Shown: positions 43,321-51,977, counted from the first letter of the stretch. The stretch is 64,000 bases of DNA from Prevotella sp. (GCA_017619375.1 JAFZSL010000007.1:62001-126000); one strand, 5' to 3'. Program-made: numbers and translations. Notes: generated by a model from the letters alone, not told the origin.

Positions 43321-44133
43321 ATGAACAATAAACTTTCACTCTTCATAGGTGTCGCCATATTGACCGGATTGGCTTCATGCTTGAACTCATACAACATTGA
43401 AGGGTCGACAGACCATCCTGGACTTGATAACAGCAAAGTGTATCTCAGAATCGTCAAGAACGACAGTTTGAGAGACATGGACTCCACTGAAGTGGTGCAT
43501 GGCAAATTCGGACTTTCGGGGACCACGGACAGCACGAGGGTGGCATACCTTGTCAGCGACAATTTCTTCATTCCATTGGTTCTTGAGGATGGGATGATTT
43601 CCGTAAGGGTGAATAAGGATAGGCAGACGTGGGGAGGGACCGACCTCAACGATAAGCTTTTCCAATTCTTCTCCAGTTATGACAGCCTGAAAATAAGATT
43701 TGATGAATTGGACCATGAATTCAATTTGGCATTCATGGATGGAGAGGACATGCAGAATGAGGTCATCCCAAGGTTGAGAAGAGAAAACCAGATGATTTAT
43801 GCATGCATGGATTCGCTTTTCACACAATCGGTGGTTGAGAATTTCGACAACGTTCTTGGCCCTTTCATCTTCATGACATATGCACAGATGAGGCAATATC
43901 CTGAAATGACACCATGGGTGGCCGACATCATGAGCAAAGCAACTGAAAAGTTCAAGAAAGATCCTTTTGTCGTTGGATATATCAATAAGGCCAGGCAGAT
44001 TCAAAACCAAGCGAATGGACTGGAGCAAACAGCTCCAGTGGCATTGCCGCAACCTCCAACACCCAACGAGATGGCAGGTTCTTCCGGAAAAGAAGCCAGC
44101 GATACATCCAAAGTGAAGAAGGAAAAGAAATGA
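43321..44133 (+). CDS. DUF4369-domain lipoprotein
   Basis: A 270-residue lipoprotein (LTGLASCLN, Cys20). The first 110 residues after the lipobox match the DUF4369 pattern (KVYLRIVKNDSLRDMDSTEVVHGKF...DSTRVAYLV), a beta-sandwich normally placed before a thioredoxin-like domain in Bacteroidetes thiol-disulphide proteins. Here the C-terminal part is helical and lacks any CxxC, so no redox activity is expected. A Pro- and Lys-rich tail ends the protein. pyrC starts six bases later. Confidence 0.75.
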   Translation: MNNKLSLFIGVAILTGLASCLNSYNIEGSTDHPGLDNSKVYLRIVKNDSLRDMDSTEVVHGKFGLSGTTDSTRVAYLVSDNFFIPLVLEDGMISVRVNKDRQTWGGTDLNDKLFQFFSSYDSLKIRFDELDHEFNLAFMDGEDMQNEVIPRLRRENQMIYACMDSLFTQSVVENFDNVLGPFIFMTYAQMRQYPEMTPWVADIMSKATEKFKKDPFVVGYINKARQIQNQANGLEQTAPVALPQPPTPNEMAGSSGKEASDTSKVKKEKK

Positions 44134-44139
44134 ACAGAC

Positions 44140-45489
44140 ATGCGAACGCTGCTTTCAAATGCCACCATCGTCAACGAAGGGAAATCGTTTCTTGGCCACT
44201 TGGTCATCAAGGATGACTGCATAGAAACCATTAGCGAGGGAACAAAGGCACCTTGTGGCAATTACGATGAGTATGTGGATGCCACAGGGTGTTTTCTTTT
44301 GCCTGGCATCATAGATACACATGTACATTTCAGAGAGCCTGGCCTCACCGCTAAGGCCGACATCCTTAGCGAGAGCAGGGCGGCAGCATGGGGAGGAGTG
44401 ACCACATTCTTCGACATGCCCAACACCGTGCCCCAGACCACAACGTTGGAGGCATTGGAAGACAAGTTCAATAGGGCGGAAAGGGGATGTTTTGTCAACT
44501 ACTCATTTTTCTTCGGAGCCACCAATGACAATATCGATTTGATTTCGCAAATCGACCCGAGACGTGTACCCGGAATCAAGGTCTTCTTGGGAGCATCCAC
44601 CGGAAATATGCTGGTGGATAGGAAGGAAACACTAATACAACTTTTTCGAAATACATCTTTGCCTATTGTCGCTCATTGTGAGGACAATGGGGAAATCAAC
44701 CGCCAAATGGAGATGGCAATGAAGCGCTACGGAGATGACCCGCCAGTGGAATTGCATCCTGTGGTGCGTTCAGCCAAAGCCTGTTTTGATTCTTCGACCC
44801 TTGCCGTCAACCTGGCTCGGGAGACGGGAGCGAGGCTTCATGTGGCACACATCTCAACACGTCAGGAATTGTCACTCTTCCAACCTTATAGGGAAGGGGA
44901 TAAATTGCCTGGAATCACAGCAGAGGTAGCTATGCCGCACCTGCTGTTCTCCAAGGCCGACTATGCTCAACGTGGGGCTTTGGTCAAATGCAACCCTGCT
45001 GTGAAGGACGAGGATGACCGGGAGGCGTTGAGGAAAGCTCTCTCTGACGGAAGGTTGTTCACAGTGGCCACAGACCATGCTCCACATCTCAGAAGCGAGA
45101 AGGTGGGAGGGTGTAGGAAGGCGACATCGGGAATGCCAATGGTGCAGTTCTCCCTCGTTGGAATGTTGGCTTTGATGGACGAAGGATGGATATCCATGGA
45201 GAGGTTGGTGCAATTGATGTGCCACCATCCTGCCATGTTGTTCGACATCCATCGAAGAGGATTCTTGAGAACCGGATACAAGGCTGATTTGGTGCTGGTT
45301 AGGAAAGGAGCGTCATGGACGCTGAAGGATGAAATGGTGAAAAGCAAATGCGGATGGACGCCACTTGTTGGAGAGAAATTCAAGTGGCGTGTCGAACATA
45401 CGTTCTGTAATGGCAGGCACATCCTCGACCATGGTCGTTTTGATGACACCGTCCAAGGGGAGGAGGTGGCGTTCCGTCTCGGAATATGA
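44140..45489 (+). CDS. pyrC: Dihydroorotase
   Basis: Zinc enzyme that closes carbamoyl-aspartate to dihydroorotate in pyrimidine synthesis. The 449 residues have metal ligands His61 and His63 in DTHVHFREPG, the carbamylated-Lys candidate in GIKVFLGAS, His ligands in IVAHCED and HVAHIST, and the catalytic Asp in ATDHAPH. Length and the HVHFREPG form place it among class I-type bacterial dihydroorotases. Its stop overlaps the start of the next gene (ATGA). Confidence 0.94.
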   Translation: MRTLLSNATIVNEGKSFLGHLVIKDDCIETISEGTKAPCGNYDEYVDATGCFLLPGIIDTHVHFREPGLTAKADILSESRAAAWGGVTTFFDMPNTVPQTTTLEALEDKFNRAERGCFVNYSFFFGATNDNIDLISQIDPRRVPGIKVFLGASTGNMLVDRKETLIQLFRNTSLPIVAHCEDNGEINRQMEMAMKRYGDDPPVELHPVVRSAKACFDSSTLAVNLARETGARLHVAHISTRQELSLFQPYREGDKLPGITAEVAMPHLLFSKADYAQRGALVKCNPAVKDEDDREALRKALSDGRLFTVATDHAPHLRSEKVGGCRKATSGMPMVQFSLVGMLALMDEGWISMERLVQLMCHHPAMLFDIHRRGFLRTGYKADLVLVRKGASWTLKDEMVKSKCGWTPLVGEKFKWRVEHTFCNGRHILDHGRFDDTVQGEEVAFRLGI

Positions 45490-46304
45490 GGAAGGTGTTC
45501 AAATATGCCATTCATCAAGTGGAGCCCTATGTCAACTGGCTCTATTTCTACCATGCATGGCAGATGGGGAGAGAATCTGAGGACTTGCGAAAAAACCTCA
45601 GGAAGGATGCAGAGGAAATGATGCGGCTCTTTGACTCTGTTTGTCACACTTATGCTGTCGTGGGACTCTTTGATGCATATGCAGAAGGAGACGACCTCGT
45701 GTTGGAGGGGTTCAGATTGCCCCTGTTGAGGCAGCAACAGCCTGATTCTGAAACAGGAGAGTGTCTTTGTTTGGCTGATTTCGTCAGGCCTGTTGGGACA
45801 GGTGTTGACAAGGTAGGGGTGTTCGCCGCCACTGTCGACACGATGATGGAAAAGGTGGGGGAGGATGACCCTTACAAACGTCTGTTGGCTCAAACGGTGG
45901 CAGACAGGTTGGCTGAGGCCACTGCTGAGATGTTGCACGAGGATGTGCGTAAAAGACTGTGGGGATATGCTTCAGAAGAACGCCTTTCCATCCAACAAAT
46001 GCATGCAGAACAATTCCAAGGCATCAGACCGGCGGTGGGTTACCCTTCATTGCCTGACACGAGTTTGAATTTCCTCATCGACAGACTTATTGGCATGGGC
46101 GAGATTGGCATACATCTTACTGAGAACGGGGCCATGAGGCCTCATGCCTCTGTTTCCGGACTGATGTTATCGCATCCGAAAGCCAGATATTTCAACTTGG
46201 GGAAGATAGGAAGGGACCAGTTGGCTGATTATGCAAGTAGAAGAGGCATCCCTTTGGAGATGATGGGGAAATTCCTCGCCACAAGCATGGTGAAAGAGAA
46301 TTGA
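45486..46304 (+). CDS. Stand-alone methionine synthase (MetH) reactivation-domain protein
   Basis: A 272-residue cytoplasmic protein matching the SAM-binding reactivation domain found at the C-terminus of cobalamin-dependent methionine synthase. Diagnostic parts are RPAVGYPSLPDTS (about 180-192), IGIHLTENGAMRPHASVSGL and SHPKARYFNLGKIGRDQLADYASRRG. Other MetH modules are absent, so it would act in trans to reductively methylate the cobalamin of a separate MetH core. That is an inference from the domain; the MetH core is not in the window. Translation is coupled to pyrC by a four-base overlap. Confidence 0.85.
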   Translation: MRKVFKYAIHQVEPYVNWLYFYHAWQMGRESEDLRKNLRKDAEEMMRLFDSVCHTYAVVGLFDAYAEGDDLVLEGFRLPLLRQQQPDSETGECLCLADFVRPVGTGVDKVGVFAATVDTMMEKVGEDDPYKRLLAQTVADRLAEATAEMLHEDVRKRLWGYASEERLSIQQMHAEQFQGIRPAVGYPSLPDTSLNFLIDRLIGMGEIGIHLTENGAMRPHASVSGLMLSHPKARYFNLGKIGRDQLADYASRRGIPLEMMGKFLATSMVKEN

Positions 46305-46325
46305 ACGATAAATACCGTAAACAAA

Positions 46326-47486
46326 ATGATAGCAAGAGCGTTTTTGATGTTTGTCGCAGTTATCGTGCTGCCTGACCTCAGCATCTACCAGCACTGCATC
46401 TCACGATGTTCGTGGCGTTGGAAGATGGTGTGGTGGCTCCAGACCCTCGCCATGTTGGTTTACACATGCTGGCTCGCGATTCAACCTGATTTCACACCAC
46501 ATCCGCAAACATCGCTCAACATCTACCTGTTCATTTTCGGAGTGTATGTCATTCCAAAATTGTTGATTGTATTGTGTGCTGTCCTTGGACGTGGAGTGAG
46601 GATGGTCTTTCACTCCCAAAGGAATTGGGGATTCATCGTTGGCTGTTTGCTGGCTGTTCTTTCCATATACGTGACTGTGTATGGGTCAACCATAGGTTTC
46701 AATAAGTTCGAGGTGAAACGCGTGGAATTTTCTTCTCCTAAGATTCCAAAGGAGTTTGACGGATATCGCATCGTGCTCTTCTCCGATGCCCATGTGGGGA
46801 GTTTTACAGGTAACAGCAGAAAAGTGTTGACTGATGCTGTCGATAGCATGCTTGCTATGAAACCAGATGCCATCTTCTTCTTGGGAGACATCCAAAACAC
46901 CCGGCCGGAAGAGATGGAGGAGCACGTGCCTACACTCTCCAGGTTGAAAGCAACAGATGGAGTGTTCTCAATCTTGGGCAACCACGACTATTCCAAATAC
47001 TTAGGTGGCACGATGGAGGAGAAACTTGCTGCCGAAGAGAGGACCAAGAAATATCAACGCGACATGGGGTGGCATCTTCTTCTCAATGAACACTTCTCCA
47101 TACACCACGGGAAAGACAGCATCGTGTTGGCAGGAATGCAAGGCAACGAACAATTGGGTGTGGAGAGAGGTGTGGCCAATTATGAGAACACCATCGCCGG
47201 CATTGAGCCTGGGGCGTTCACCATCATGCTCGCTCATAATCCCAAGCATTGGCGAACATCGGTGGTGCCATACATCGATGCGCCGCTTACCGTTTCCGGT
47301 CATACGCACGGAGGGCAAATAAGGTTGTTTGGATTGTCGACAACCACCTTCGGATTCACAGAGGATTATGGAATGTATGAGTTGGACGGAAAAAAACTAT
47401 ATGTCACAGCAGGATTGGGCGCGCTTATACCGCTGAGGTACAACGTCACGGGCGAGGTCGTCCTGCTCACACTTCATAAGGAATAA
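46326..47486 (+). CDS. Membrane-bound metallophosphoesterase
   Basis: A 386-residue protein with about three to four N-terminal hydrophobic segments (to residue 118) and a calcineurin-type phosphoesterase domain beyond residue 135: SDAHVGS, GDIQN, GNHDYSKY, the AHNPKHW segment and GHTHGGQ, i.e. the full two-metal centre. Related YkuE-like proteins act on phospholipid or UDP-sugar substrates at the membrane. The substrate here is unknown; a lipid target would fit the plsC gene that follows after 17 bases. Confidence 0.87.
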   Translation: MIARAFLMFVAVIVLPDLSIYQHCISRCSWRWKMVWWLQTLAMLVYTCWLAIQPDFTPHPQTSLNIYLFIFGVYVIPKLLIVLCAVLGRGVRMVFHSQRNWGFIVGCLLAVLSIYVTVYGSTIGFNKFEVKRVEFSSPKIPKEFDGYRIVLFSDAHVGSFTGNSRKVLTDAVDSMLAMKPDAIFFLGDIQNTRPEEMEEHVPTLSRLKATDGVFSILGNHDYSKYLGGTMEEKLAAEERTKKYQRDMGWHLLLNEHFSIHHGKDSIVLAGMQGNEQLGVERGVANYENTIAGIEPGAFTIMLAHNPKHWRTSVVPYIDAPLTVSGHTHGGQIRLFGLSTTTFGFTEDYGMYELDGKKLYVTAGLGALIPLRYNVTGEVVLLTLHKE

Positions 47487-47503
47487 CAATCATCTATATA
47501 AAC

Positions 47504-48262
47504 ATGAAATACCTTTATCGCATTTATCAACTCTTCGTCGCTCTTCCAATCATCGTGGTCTACACCATCATCACCACTATCATGATCATCATAGGATGTG
47601 CCATCGGTAACGCACATTTCTGGGGGTATTATCCGGGGAAATGGTGGGGATGGCTCATCGTCAAGATCCTGCTGTTGCCAGTGAAGGTGGAAGGAGAGGC
47701 CAATCTCGAAAAAGACAAGTCCTATGTCTTTGTGGCAAACCACCAGGGAGCTTTTGACATCTTCCTCGTTTATGGATTCCTTGGAAGGAACATCAGGTGG
47801 ATGATGAAATACCAGATTTTGAAAATACCTATGGTGGGGACGGCTTGCAAGGCTTCAAAGCAAATATTGGTCGACAAGAGGGGACCGAAAAAGATCAAGG
47901 CTACATACGACCATGCCAGAGAAGTGCTCACCGGGGGGACGTCGCTGATGGTGTTCCCGGAAGGGGCCAGGACATTCACCGGGCATATGGGAATTTTCAA
48001 AAGAGGGGCTTTCATGCTGGCTGACGAACTGCAACTGCCTGTCGTGCCATTGACCATCAACGGGTCGTTCAATGTGATGCCGAGGATGAAAGATTGGCAT
48101 TTCGTGGAATGGCATCCTTTGAAACTCACCATACACCAACCTGTCTATCCTTTCGAAAAAGGACCTTCAAACGTGACATCTGCCATGACCGACAGCTATA
48201 GTGCCATCATGTCGGCGCTGACACCCGAATATCAAGGCACTGTGGAAAATCCAGACCAATGA
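47504..48262 (+). CDS. plsC: 1-acyl-sn-glycerol-3-phosphate acyltransferase
   Basis: Membrane acyltransferase converting lysophosphatidate to phosphatidate in phospholipid synthesis. The 252 residues have an N-terminal hydrophobic segment (about 10-35), the HX4D motif in VANHQGAFD, IRWMMKYQILKIPMVG and the glycerophosphate-binding FPEGART. It is the last gene of the DUF4369-pyrC run and is convergent with the glycosyltransferase gene. Confidence 0.92.
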   Translation: MKYLYRIYQLFVALPIIVVYTIITTIMIIIGCAIGNAHFWGYYPGKWWGWLIVKILLLPVKVEGEANLEKDKSYVFVANHQGAFDIFLVYGFLGRNIRWMMKYQILKIPMVGTACKASKQILVDKRGPKKIKATYDHAREVLTGGTSLMVFPEGARTFTGHMGIFKRGAFMLADELQLPVVPLTINGSFNVMPRMKDWHFVEWHPLKLTIHQPVYPFEKGPSNVTSAMTDSYSAIMSALTPEYQGTVENPDQ

Positions 48263-48279
48263 TAAAGATGAAGATTTCC

Positions 48280-48313
48280 AATCTTCAATTTTCAATTTTC
48301 AATCTTCAATCTT
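48280..48313. repeat. Short tandem repeat between convergent genes
   Basis: Four imperfect copies of TTCAAT(C/T)T, rich in T, in the gap after plsC. There is no hairpin. It may reflect slippage and has no clear function. Confidence 0.4.
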
Positions 48314-49058
48314 TCGGCAGGGATGGATATTTACGGAACCAACCATCCCAGCGTAGACGCATCACTCCGAAGAATGCTTCTGAGAAAATGCCGCCACTCA
48401 TCTTGCTGACTCCTTCACGTCGGTTCACAAACACCACGGGCACCTCCTTGATTCGAAAACCTATCTTGTAGGTGGTGTATTTCATCTCGATTTGGAAACC
48501 ATAACCCTTAAAGCGAATCTTGTCCAATTCTATCGTTTCCAAAACACGTCTCTTGTAACACTTGAAGCCGGCTGTAGTGTCGTGGATGCCGAAACCGGTG
48601 ACTAATCGCACGTATTTAGAGGCAAAATAACTCATCAATACACGACTCATGGGCCAGTTCACTACGTTCACACCGCTGACATAACGGGAACCGATAGCCA
48701 AGTCATACCCTTCGTCATGACAAGCGGAATAAAGACGTGGAAGGTCTTCCGGGGCATGGCTGAAATCGGCGTCCATCTCGAAAACATATTCGTAGTCTCG
48801 CTCCAAAGCCCATTTGAAACCTGTCAGGTAGGCTGTGCCCAAGCCTTGTTTGCCTGAACGCTCGATAATGTGGAGCCTGTCGGAGAATTCCTGGTCTATC
48901 AGGCGATGGACAATCGATGCCGTGCCGTCGGGGCTGCCATCGTCGATGACAAGGATGTCGAAACGCTTTTCAAGAGCGAAAATCGCTCTTGTAATCTTCT
49001 CGATGTTTTCCTTCTCTTGATAAGTTGGAATGATGACAATGCAGTCTGACTGGTTCAT
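48306..49058 (-). CDS. Polyprenol monophosphomannose synthase-like glycosyltransferase (GT2)
   Basis: Cytoplasmic or membrane-associated glycosyltransferase of 250 residues that would load a sugar onto polyprenyl phosphate for transfer to a surface glycan or protein. It has a GT-A fold with IPTYQEKENI (about 8-17), VIDDGSPDGTA, the metal-binding EMDADFSH and the GIHDTTAGFKCYKR region; C-terminal sequence is amphipathic without the GtrA-like helices of longer Dpm proteins. I start at ATG 49058 (MNQSDCIVIIPTY) because the extension to 49148 is hydrophobic, lacks conservation and has no ATG. Confidence 0.85.
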   Translation of the reverse strand: MNQSDCIVIIPTYQEKENIEKITRAIFALEKRFDILVIDDGSPDGTASIVHRLIDQEFSDRLHIIERSGKQGLGTAYLTGFKWALERDYEYVFEMDADFSHAPEDLPRLYSACHDEGYDLAIGSRYVSGVNVVNWPMSRVLMSYFASKYVRLVTGFGIHDTTAGFKCYKRRVLETIELDKIRFKGYGFQIEMKYTTYKIGFRIKEVPVVFVNRREGVSKMSGGIFSEAFFGVMRLRWDGWFRKYPSLPKD

Positions 49059-49385
49059 GGATTGATGGTGTTTGGCAATCTTGGTTTTCGACAGGACTAA
49101 AGAATACTGCAAAAGTAGCAATAATATTGAAAACCACAAACTTTTCAAATAAAAAAACGATTACATTTCCTGCCTTTCTTCGTCATTATGGTATACAAAG
49201 TCATTGACTGCAACCTGCGATGGGATTCCGGCTTGACTGTTTCTCGTAAACGTCGACTGCATAGCCATATCCGAAGTAACAGATTCCTTGTAAGCGTCGG
49301 TTCCACTGATGCAATTGCCGAAACAGCTTCTATCCCCATTGCTTGGAAACCGTCATAAGTATTCAGCCAAACACAACCATTGTTT
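49059..49385. other. Unexplained sequence block between divergent genes
   Basis: About 330 bases. The part from about 49150 to 49375 is balanced in base composition, not A+T-rich like other gaps, and all three minus-strand frames contain protein-like stretches without an acceptable gene. One of them ends in a run of 60 residues rich in Ser/Asp with stop at about 49155. This suggests a decayed gene, a dispersed repeat or a structured element. No promoter or clear hairpin is visible. Confidence 0.4.
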
Positions 49386-50087
49386 ATGAAAAAAAATCTT
49401 TTGAAGGCTCGTAAAACAACAGTCAAATGCCTATGGCTGCGATTATGTTCTTTATCTTGCATCGTTTTCGCCTCTGTGGCATATGCAGGGTGTGGCTCTT
49501 TGGAAAACACCCTTTACCAAATTGGTTCTGTTGCCAACACGATGGGGACTTACGGAAACATTTTAGGTACGTCACAAACCACTCAACCCACTCAGACAAA
49601 TCGGACTACTCAGACATCCCAGACAACTCAGACCAATCGGACCACACAGACAACTCAGACCACCCAGCCCACCACGCCATCCCAGAACAGCTCTATCTCT
49701 CTTGCTTCCACGACATCGACGCAATCCACCTCCCAAACAAAGGACATGGAGCTGTTCTATCAAGGGCGTCAGGTGGGAACCATCCGCCCCAATGGCGACG
49801 TGTTCATCAGTGGACGTAATGTAGGGAGGCTGTATTCCAATGGTGACATCTATGTGTCAGGAAGGAATGTTGGTCAGATTCGCTCCAATGGCGATGTCTT
49901 CAAGGATGGTAGAAGGATAGGAGAAATCCGCTCCAATGGAGACATCTTCGAGGACGGCAGAAGAGTGGGGGAGGTGCGTTCCAATGGTGACGTCTACAAA
50001 GATGGCCGTAACATCGGAACTGTTAGGAATATGAGTAACAGAAATTGGGTTTCTGCCCTCTATTTCTTCAATTTCTTCACCTTCTGA
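49386..50087 (+). CDS. Exported protein with T/Q-rich linker and five 16-residue repeats
   Basis: A 233-residue protein with an N-terminal signal (hydrophobic segment about 15-34). Residues 62-119 are a Thr/Gln/Ser linker built of TTQT-type units. Residues 127-214 carry five full 16-residue repeats of the form G-R-x-V-G-x-I-R-S-N-G-D-V-F/Y-x-D/S and a partial sixth, likely a small beta-solenoid or propeller-like strand array. The C-terminus is aromatic (WVSALYFFNFFTF). I do not recognise a named family; similar 'NGD' repeats occur in other Bacteroidetes surface proteins. ATG 49386 is preferred over a TTG six bases upstream. Confidence 0.65.
   Translation: MKKNLLKARKTTVKCLWLRLCSLSCIVFASVAYAGCGSLENTLYQIGSVANTMGTYGNILGTSQTTQPTQTNRTTQTSQTTQTNRTTQTTQTTQPTTPSQNSSISLASTTSTQSTSQTKDMELFYQGRQVGTIRPNGDVFISGRNVGRLYSNGDIYVSGRNVGQIRSNGDVFKDGRRIGEIRSNGDIFEDGRRVGEVRSNGDVYKDGRNIGTVRNMSNRNWVSALYFFNFFTF
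49764..50027 (+). repeat. Coding tandem repeat, period 48 bases
   Basis: Five and a half in-frame copies encoding the 16-residue NGD unit of the exported repeat protein. Copies are diverged at many synonymous positions, so the array is old rather than a recent expansion. Confidence 0.75.
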
Positions 50088-50103
50088 CCACTCGTCACTC
50101 AAT

Positions 50104-50139
50104 CCCTCTCTGTCGGAAGGATGTGCTTGAGGGAGAGGG
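50104..50139 (+). terminator. Terminator-like hairpin after the repeat-protein gene
   Basis: CCCTCTC/GAGAGGG stem with a long loop, followed by TATATTATTTC, 17 bases after the stop. Confidence 0.5.
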
Positions 50140-50150
50140 TATATTATTTC

Positions 50151-50192
50151 AGTAGCCATGTGAGAAAAAGGCTTTTCTCTCACATGGCTACT
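50151..50192. terminator. Near-perfect 42-base palindrome between convergent genes, probable bidirectional terminator
   Basis: AGTAGCCATGTGAGA (50151-50165) pairs with TCTCACATGGCTACT (50178-50192), and the inner A-rich and T-rich parts extend the stem to about 20 base pairs with almost no loop. It lies between the repeat-protein gene and the SLC13 transporter, whose stop is 45 bases away. Confidence 0.65.
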
Positions 50193-50236
50193 TCTTAGAC
50201 TGGTGTCAACAAGTGTTATGTCAAATAGTCAATCTA

Positions 50237-51742
50237 TTAAATCAGATGCATCGTGCCGACAACATAGAGCAGCACATATCCCATTACGATGCTCAGGATG
50301 CCAGATATCAATCCTATTTTAGCCATGTCGTTTTGCTTGACAAGGTTGGTGGCGTATGCCAAGGCATTCGGAGGAGTGGAGATGGGAAGAACCATTGCGC
50401 TCGATGCAGCTATAGCCACGCCGATGAGGATAGTGGACGTGCCACCAATGGCATCAAGTTTGTCTCCCATCGCAGCGCATACCACGGTGAGGATGGGCAT
50501 CAACAATGCAGCAGTGGCGGAGTTGGAGATGAAGTTTGACAAACCATAGCAAACCAACCCGGAAAGCAGCATGATGAAGACGGGAGAGAAATTGCCAAAC
50601 GGGATGCTTTCCACGGCACGCTCAGCCAAACCGGAGGCGTTGAGACCATAACCCAGGGCAAAACCACCTGCAACCATCCATATCACAGACCAGTTGATTT
50701 CCTCCAAGTCGCGACGGTCGATGATACCGCAGAGGGCGAAAACAACGAAGGGAATCAAAGCCACAGTGTAGGAATTGATGCCGGTTACAGAGTCGAGCAA
50801 CCACAACAAGACGGTGACAATAAACGTCACAATCACGATATAGGTTTTGACGTCTTTCTTCATTCCACCTTCGATGTGCAATTCTATGGTCTTTTGCGTG
50901 AAGGGGAAGAGACGCATGAGAACCAACCAACTGACCAGCAGCAAGACTATCACCAAGGGTGTCATATACATCATCCATTCACCGAATCCCAAACCCAGAT
51001 TCAGTCCTTCAGGGTCATTCAAGTATTTGATGGCTATGGTGTTGGGAGGTGTGCCGATAGGGGTGCCCATACCTCCCAGGTTGGCTGCTATGGGGATGGA
51101 CAAGGCAAGTGAGATGCGTCCTTTACCTTCTGGAGGCAACTGTCTGAACACAGGGGTGAGGAAAGTAAGCATCATGGCTGCTGTAGCGGTGTTGGAAACA
51201 AACATGGAGAACAATCCTGTGATAAGGAGGAATCCCAACAACACAGCCTCACTCCTCTTGCCGAAAGGTTTGAGCAGAGCCTTGGCCAATTGGGCGTCGA
51301 GGCCGGTTTTCGTCGCGGCGATGGCGAGGATGAAGCCACCAATGAACAGCATGATCACTGGGTCGGCGAACGTGGCCATCACTGATTTGTAGGATAACAG
51401 CGTCCCTACTCGTTCTTCGTCGCACATCCATTTGATGCCGCTGTCAGATGTGAAAAGCAGCAACATCCCGATGATGGCTACGGAGGTGGCCCATGCAGGA
51501 ACGATTTCAAAAATCCACATCAGTGTGGCGAAGGCGAAGATGGCGATGATGCGTTGTTGGATAACGTTCAGACCCTCAATACCGAAAGCGGTACTGGGAA
51601 GGTTCCATAAAACGAGGGTGACAGCTAAGACAAAAAAGGCCTCGTAGGTCTTGATGAGCACTTTGCTCGGATGGAAAAACTCATCGAAGTGAGCTTGATG
51701 CAGGGATTCCACAAGGTGGAAACCTTTGAAATTCTTAAACAT
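50237..51742 (-). CDS. DASS/SLC13 family anion transporter
   Basis: Sodium-coupled carboxylate or sulfate symporter, 501 residues, about twelve hydrophobic segments. The two substrate/sodium-site motifs are clear: VSNTATAAM and GTPPNTI in the first half, SNSATAALL and STPPNALAY in the second. The family transports succinate, malate, citrate or sulfate; the sequence does not decide which. Succinate export or uptake would fit a Bacteroidales fermenter, but that is inference. ATG 51742 follows a 100-base leader with a strong hairpin and a perfect promoter. Confidence 0.88.
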   Translation of the reverse strand: MFKNFKGFHLVESLHQAHFDEFFHPSKVLIKTYEAFFVLAVTLVLWNLPSTAFGIEGLNVIQQRIIAIFAFATLMWIFEIVPAWATSVAIIGMLLLFTSDSGIKWMCDEERVGTLLSYKSVMATFADPVIMLFIGGFILAIAATKTGLDAQLAKALLKPFGKRSEAVLLGFLLITGLFSMFVSNTATAAMMLTFLTPVFRQLPPEGKGRISLALSIPIAANLGGMGTPIGTPPNTIAIKYLNDPEGLNLGLGFGEWMMYMTPLVIVLLLVSWLVLMRLFPFTQKTIELHIEGGMKKDVKTYIVIVTFIVTVLLWLLDSVTGINSYTVALIPFVVFALCGIIDRRDLEEINWSVIWMVAGGFALGYGLNASGLAERAVESIPFGNFSPVFIMLLSGLVCYGLSNFISNSATAALLMPILTVVCAAMGDKLDAIGGTSTILIGVAIAASSAMVLPISTPPNALAYATNLVKQNDMAKIGLISGILSIVMGYVLLYVVGTMHLI

Positions 51743-51789
51743 ACAGTTCTAGAATGATAATGATGATTACAAAAAAAGTTGTTTCCTGA

Positions 51790-51823
51790 AAATCGGGGAC
51801 GCCACCGACGTGGCATCCGATTT
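51790..51823 (-). promoter_or_regulatory. Leader hairpin of the SLC13 transporter mRNA
   Basis: AAATCGG/CCGATTT outer stem with an inner GCCAC/GTGGC stem and a four-base loop, in the 5' leader. Seven Ts begin about 14 bases after it on the minus strand, so it is not a simple terminator. It may be a regulatory structure. Confidence 0.45.
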
Positions 51824-51844
51824 CGCGTATTTGCTTACAGCCTG

Positions 51845-51876
51845 CAAATTTACTAAAAAAATGATAATCAAGCAAA
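51845..51876 (-). promoter_or_regulatory. Consensus promoter for the SLC13 transporter
   Basis: Minus strand TTTG (51876-51873), 20 bases, TAAATTTG (51852-51845). Perfect consensus; transcription would start near 51838 and give a leader of about 95 bases. Confidence 0.8.
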
Positions 51877-51977
51877 AAAAGAGCTCTTTTCTTTTTGGGT
51901 CGATGAAAAATACACCAAAAAAAGGAGAAAAAGCCTGTTTTTGTGATTTGACGGGCGAGTGCACCTTTGTGCCTATC

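Noticed and set aside
49145-49510. Minus-strand frame of 121 codons across the start of the repeat-protein gene
   Set aside because: It overlaps the signal peptide of a better gene on the other strand and lacks a sensible N-terminus. The underlying block is reported as a finding instead.
49764-50027. 48-base repeats considered as a CRISPR or minisatellite
   Set aside because: The units are contiguous without spacers and encode an in-frame 16-residue protein repeat.
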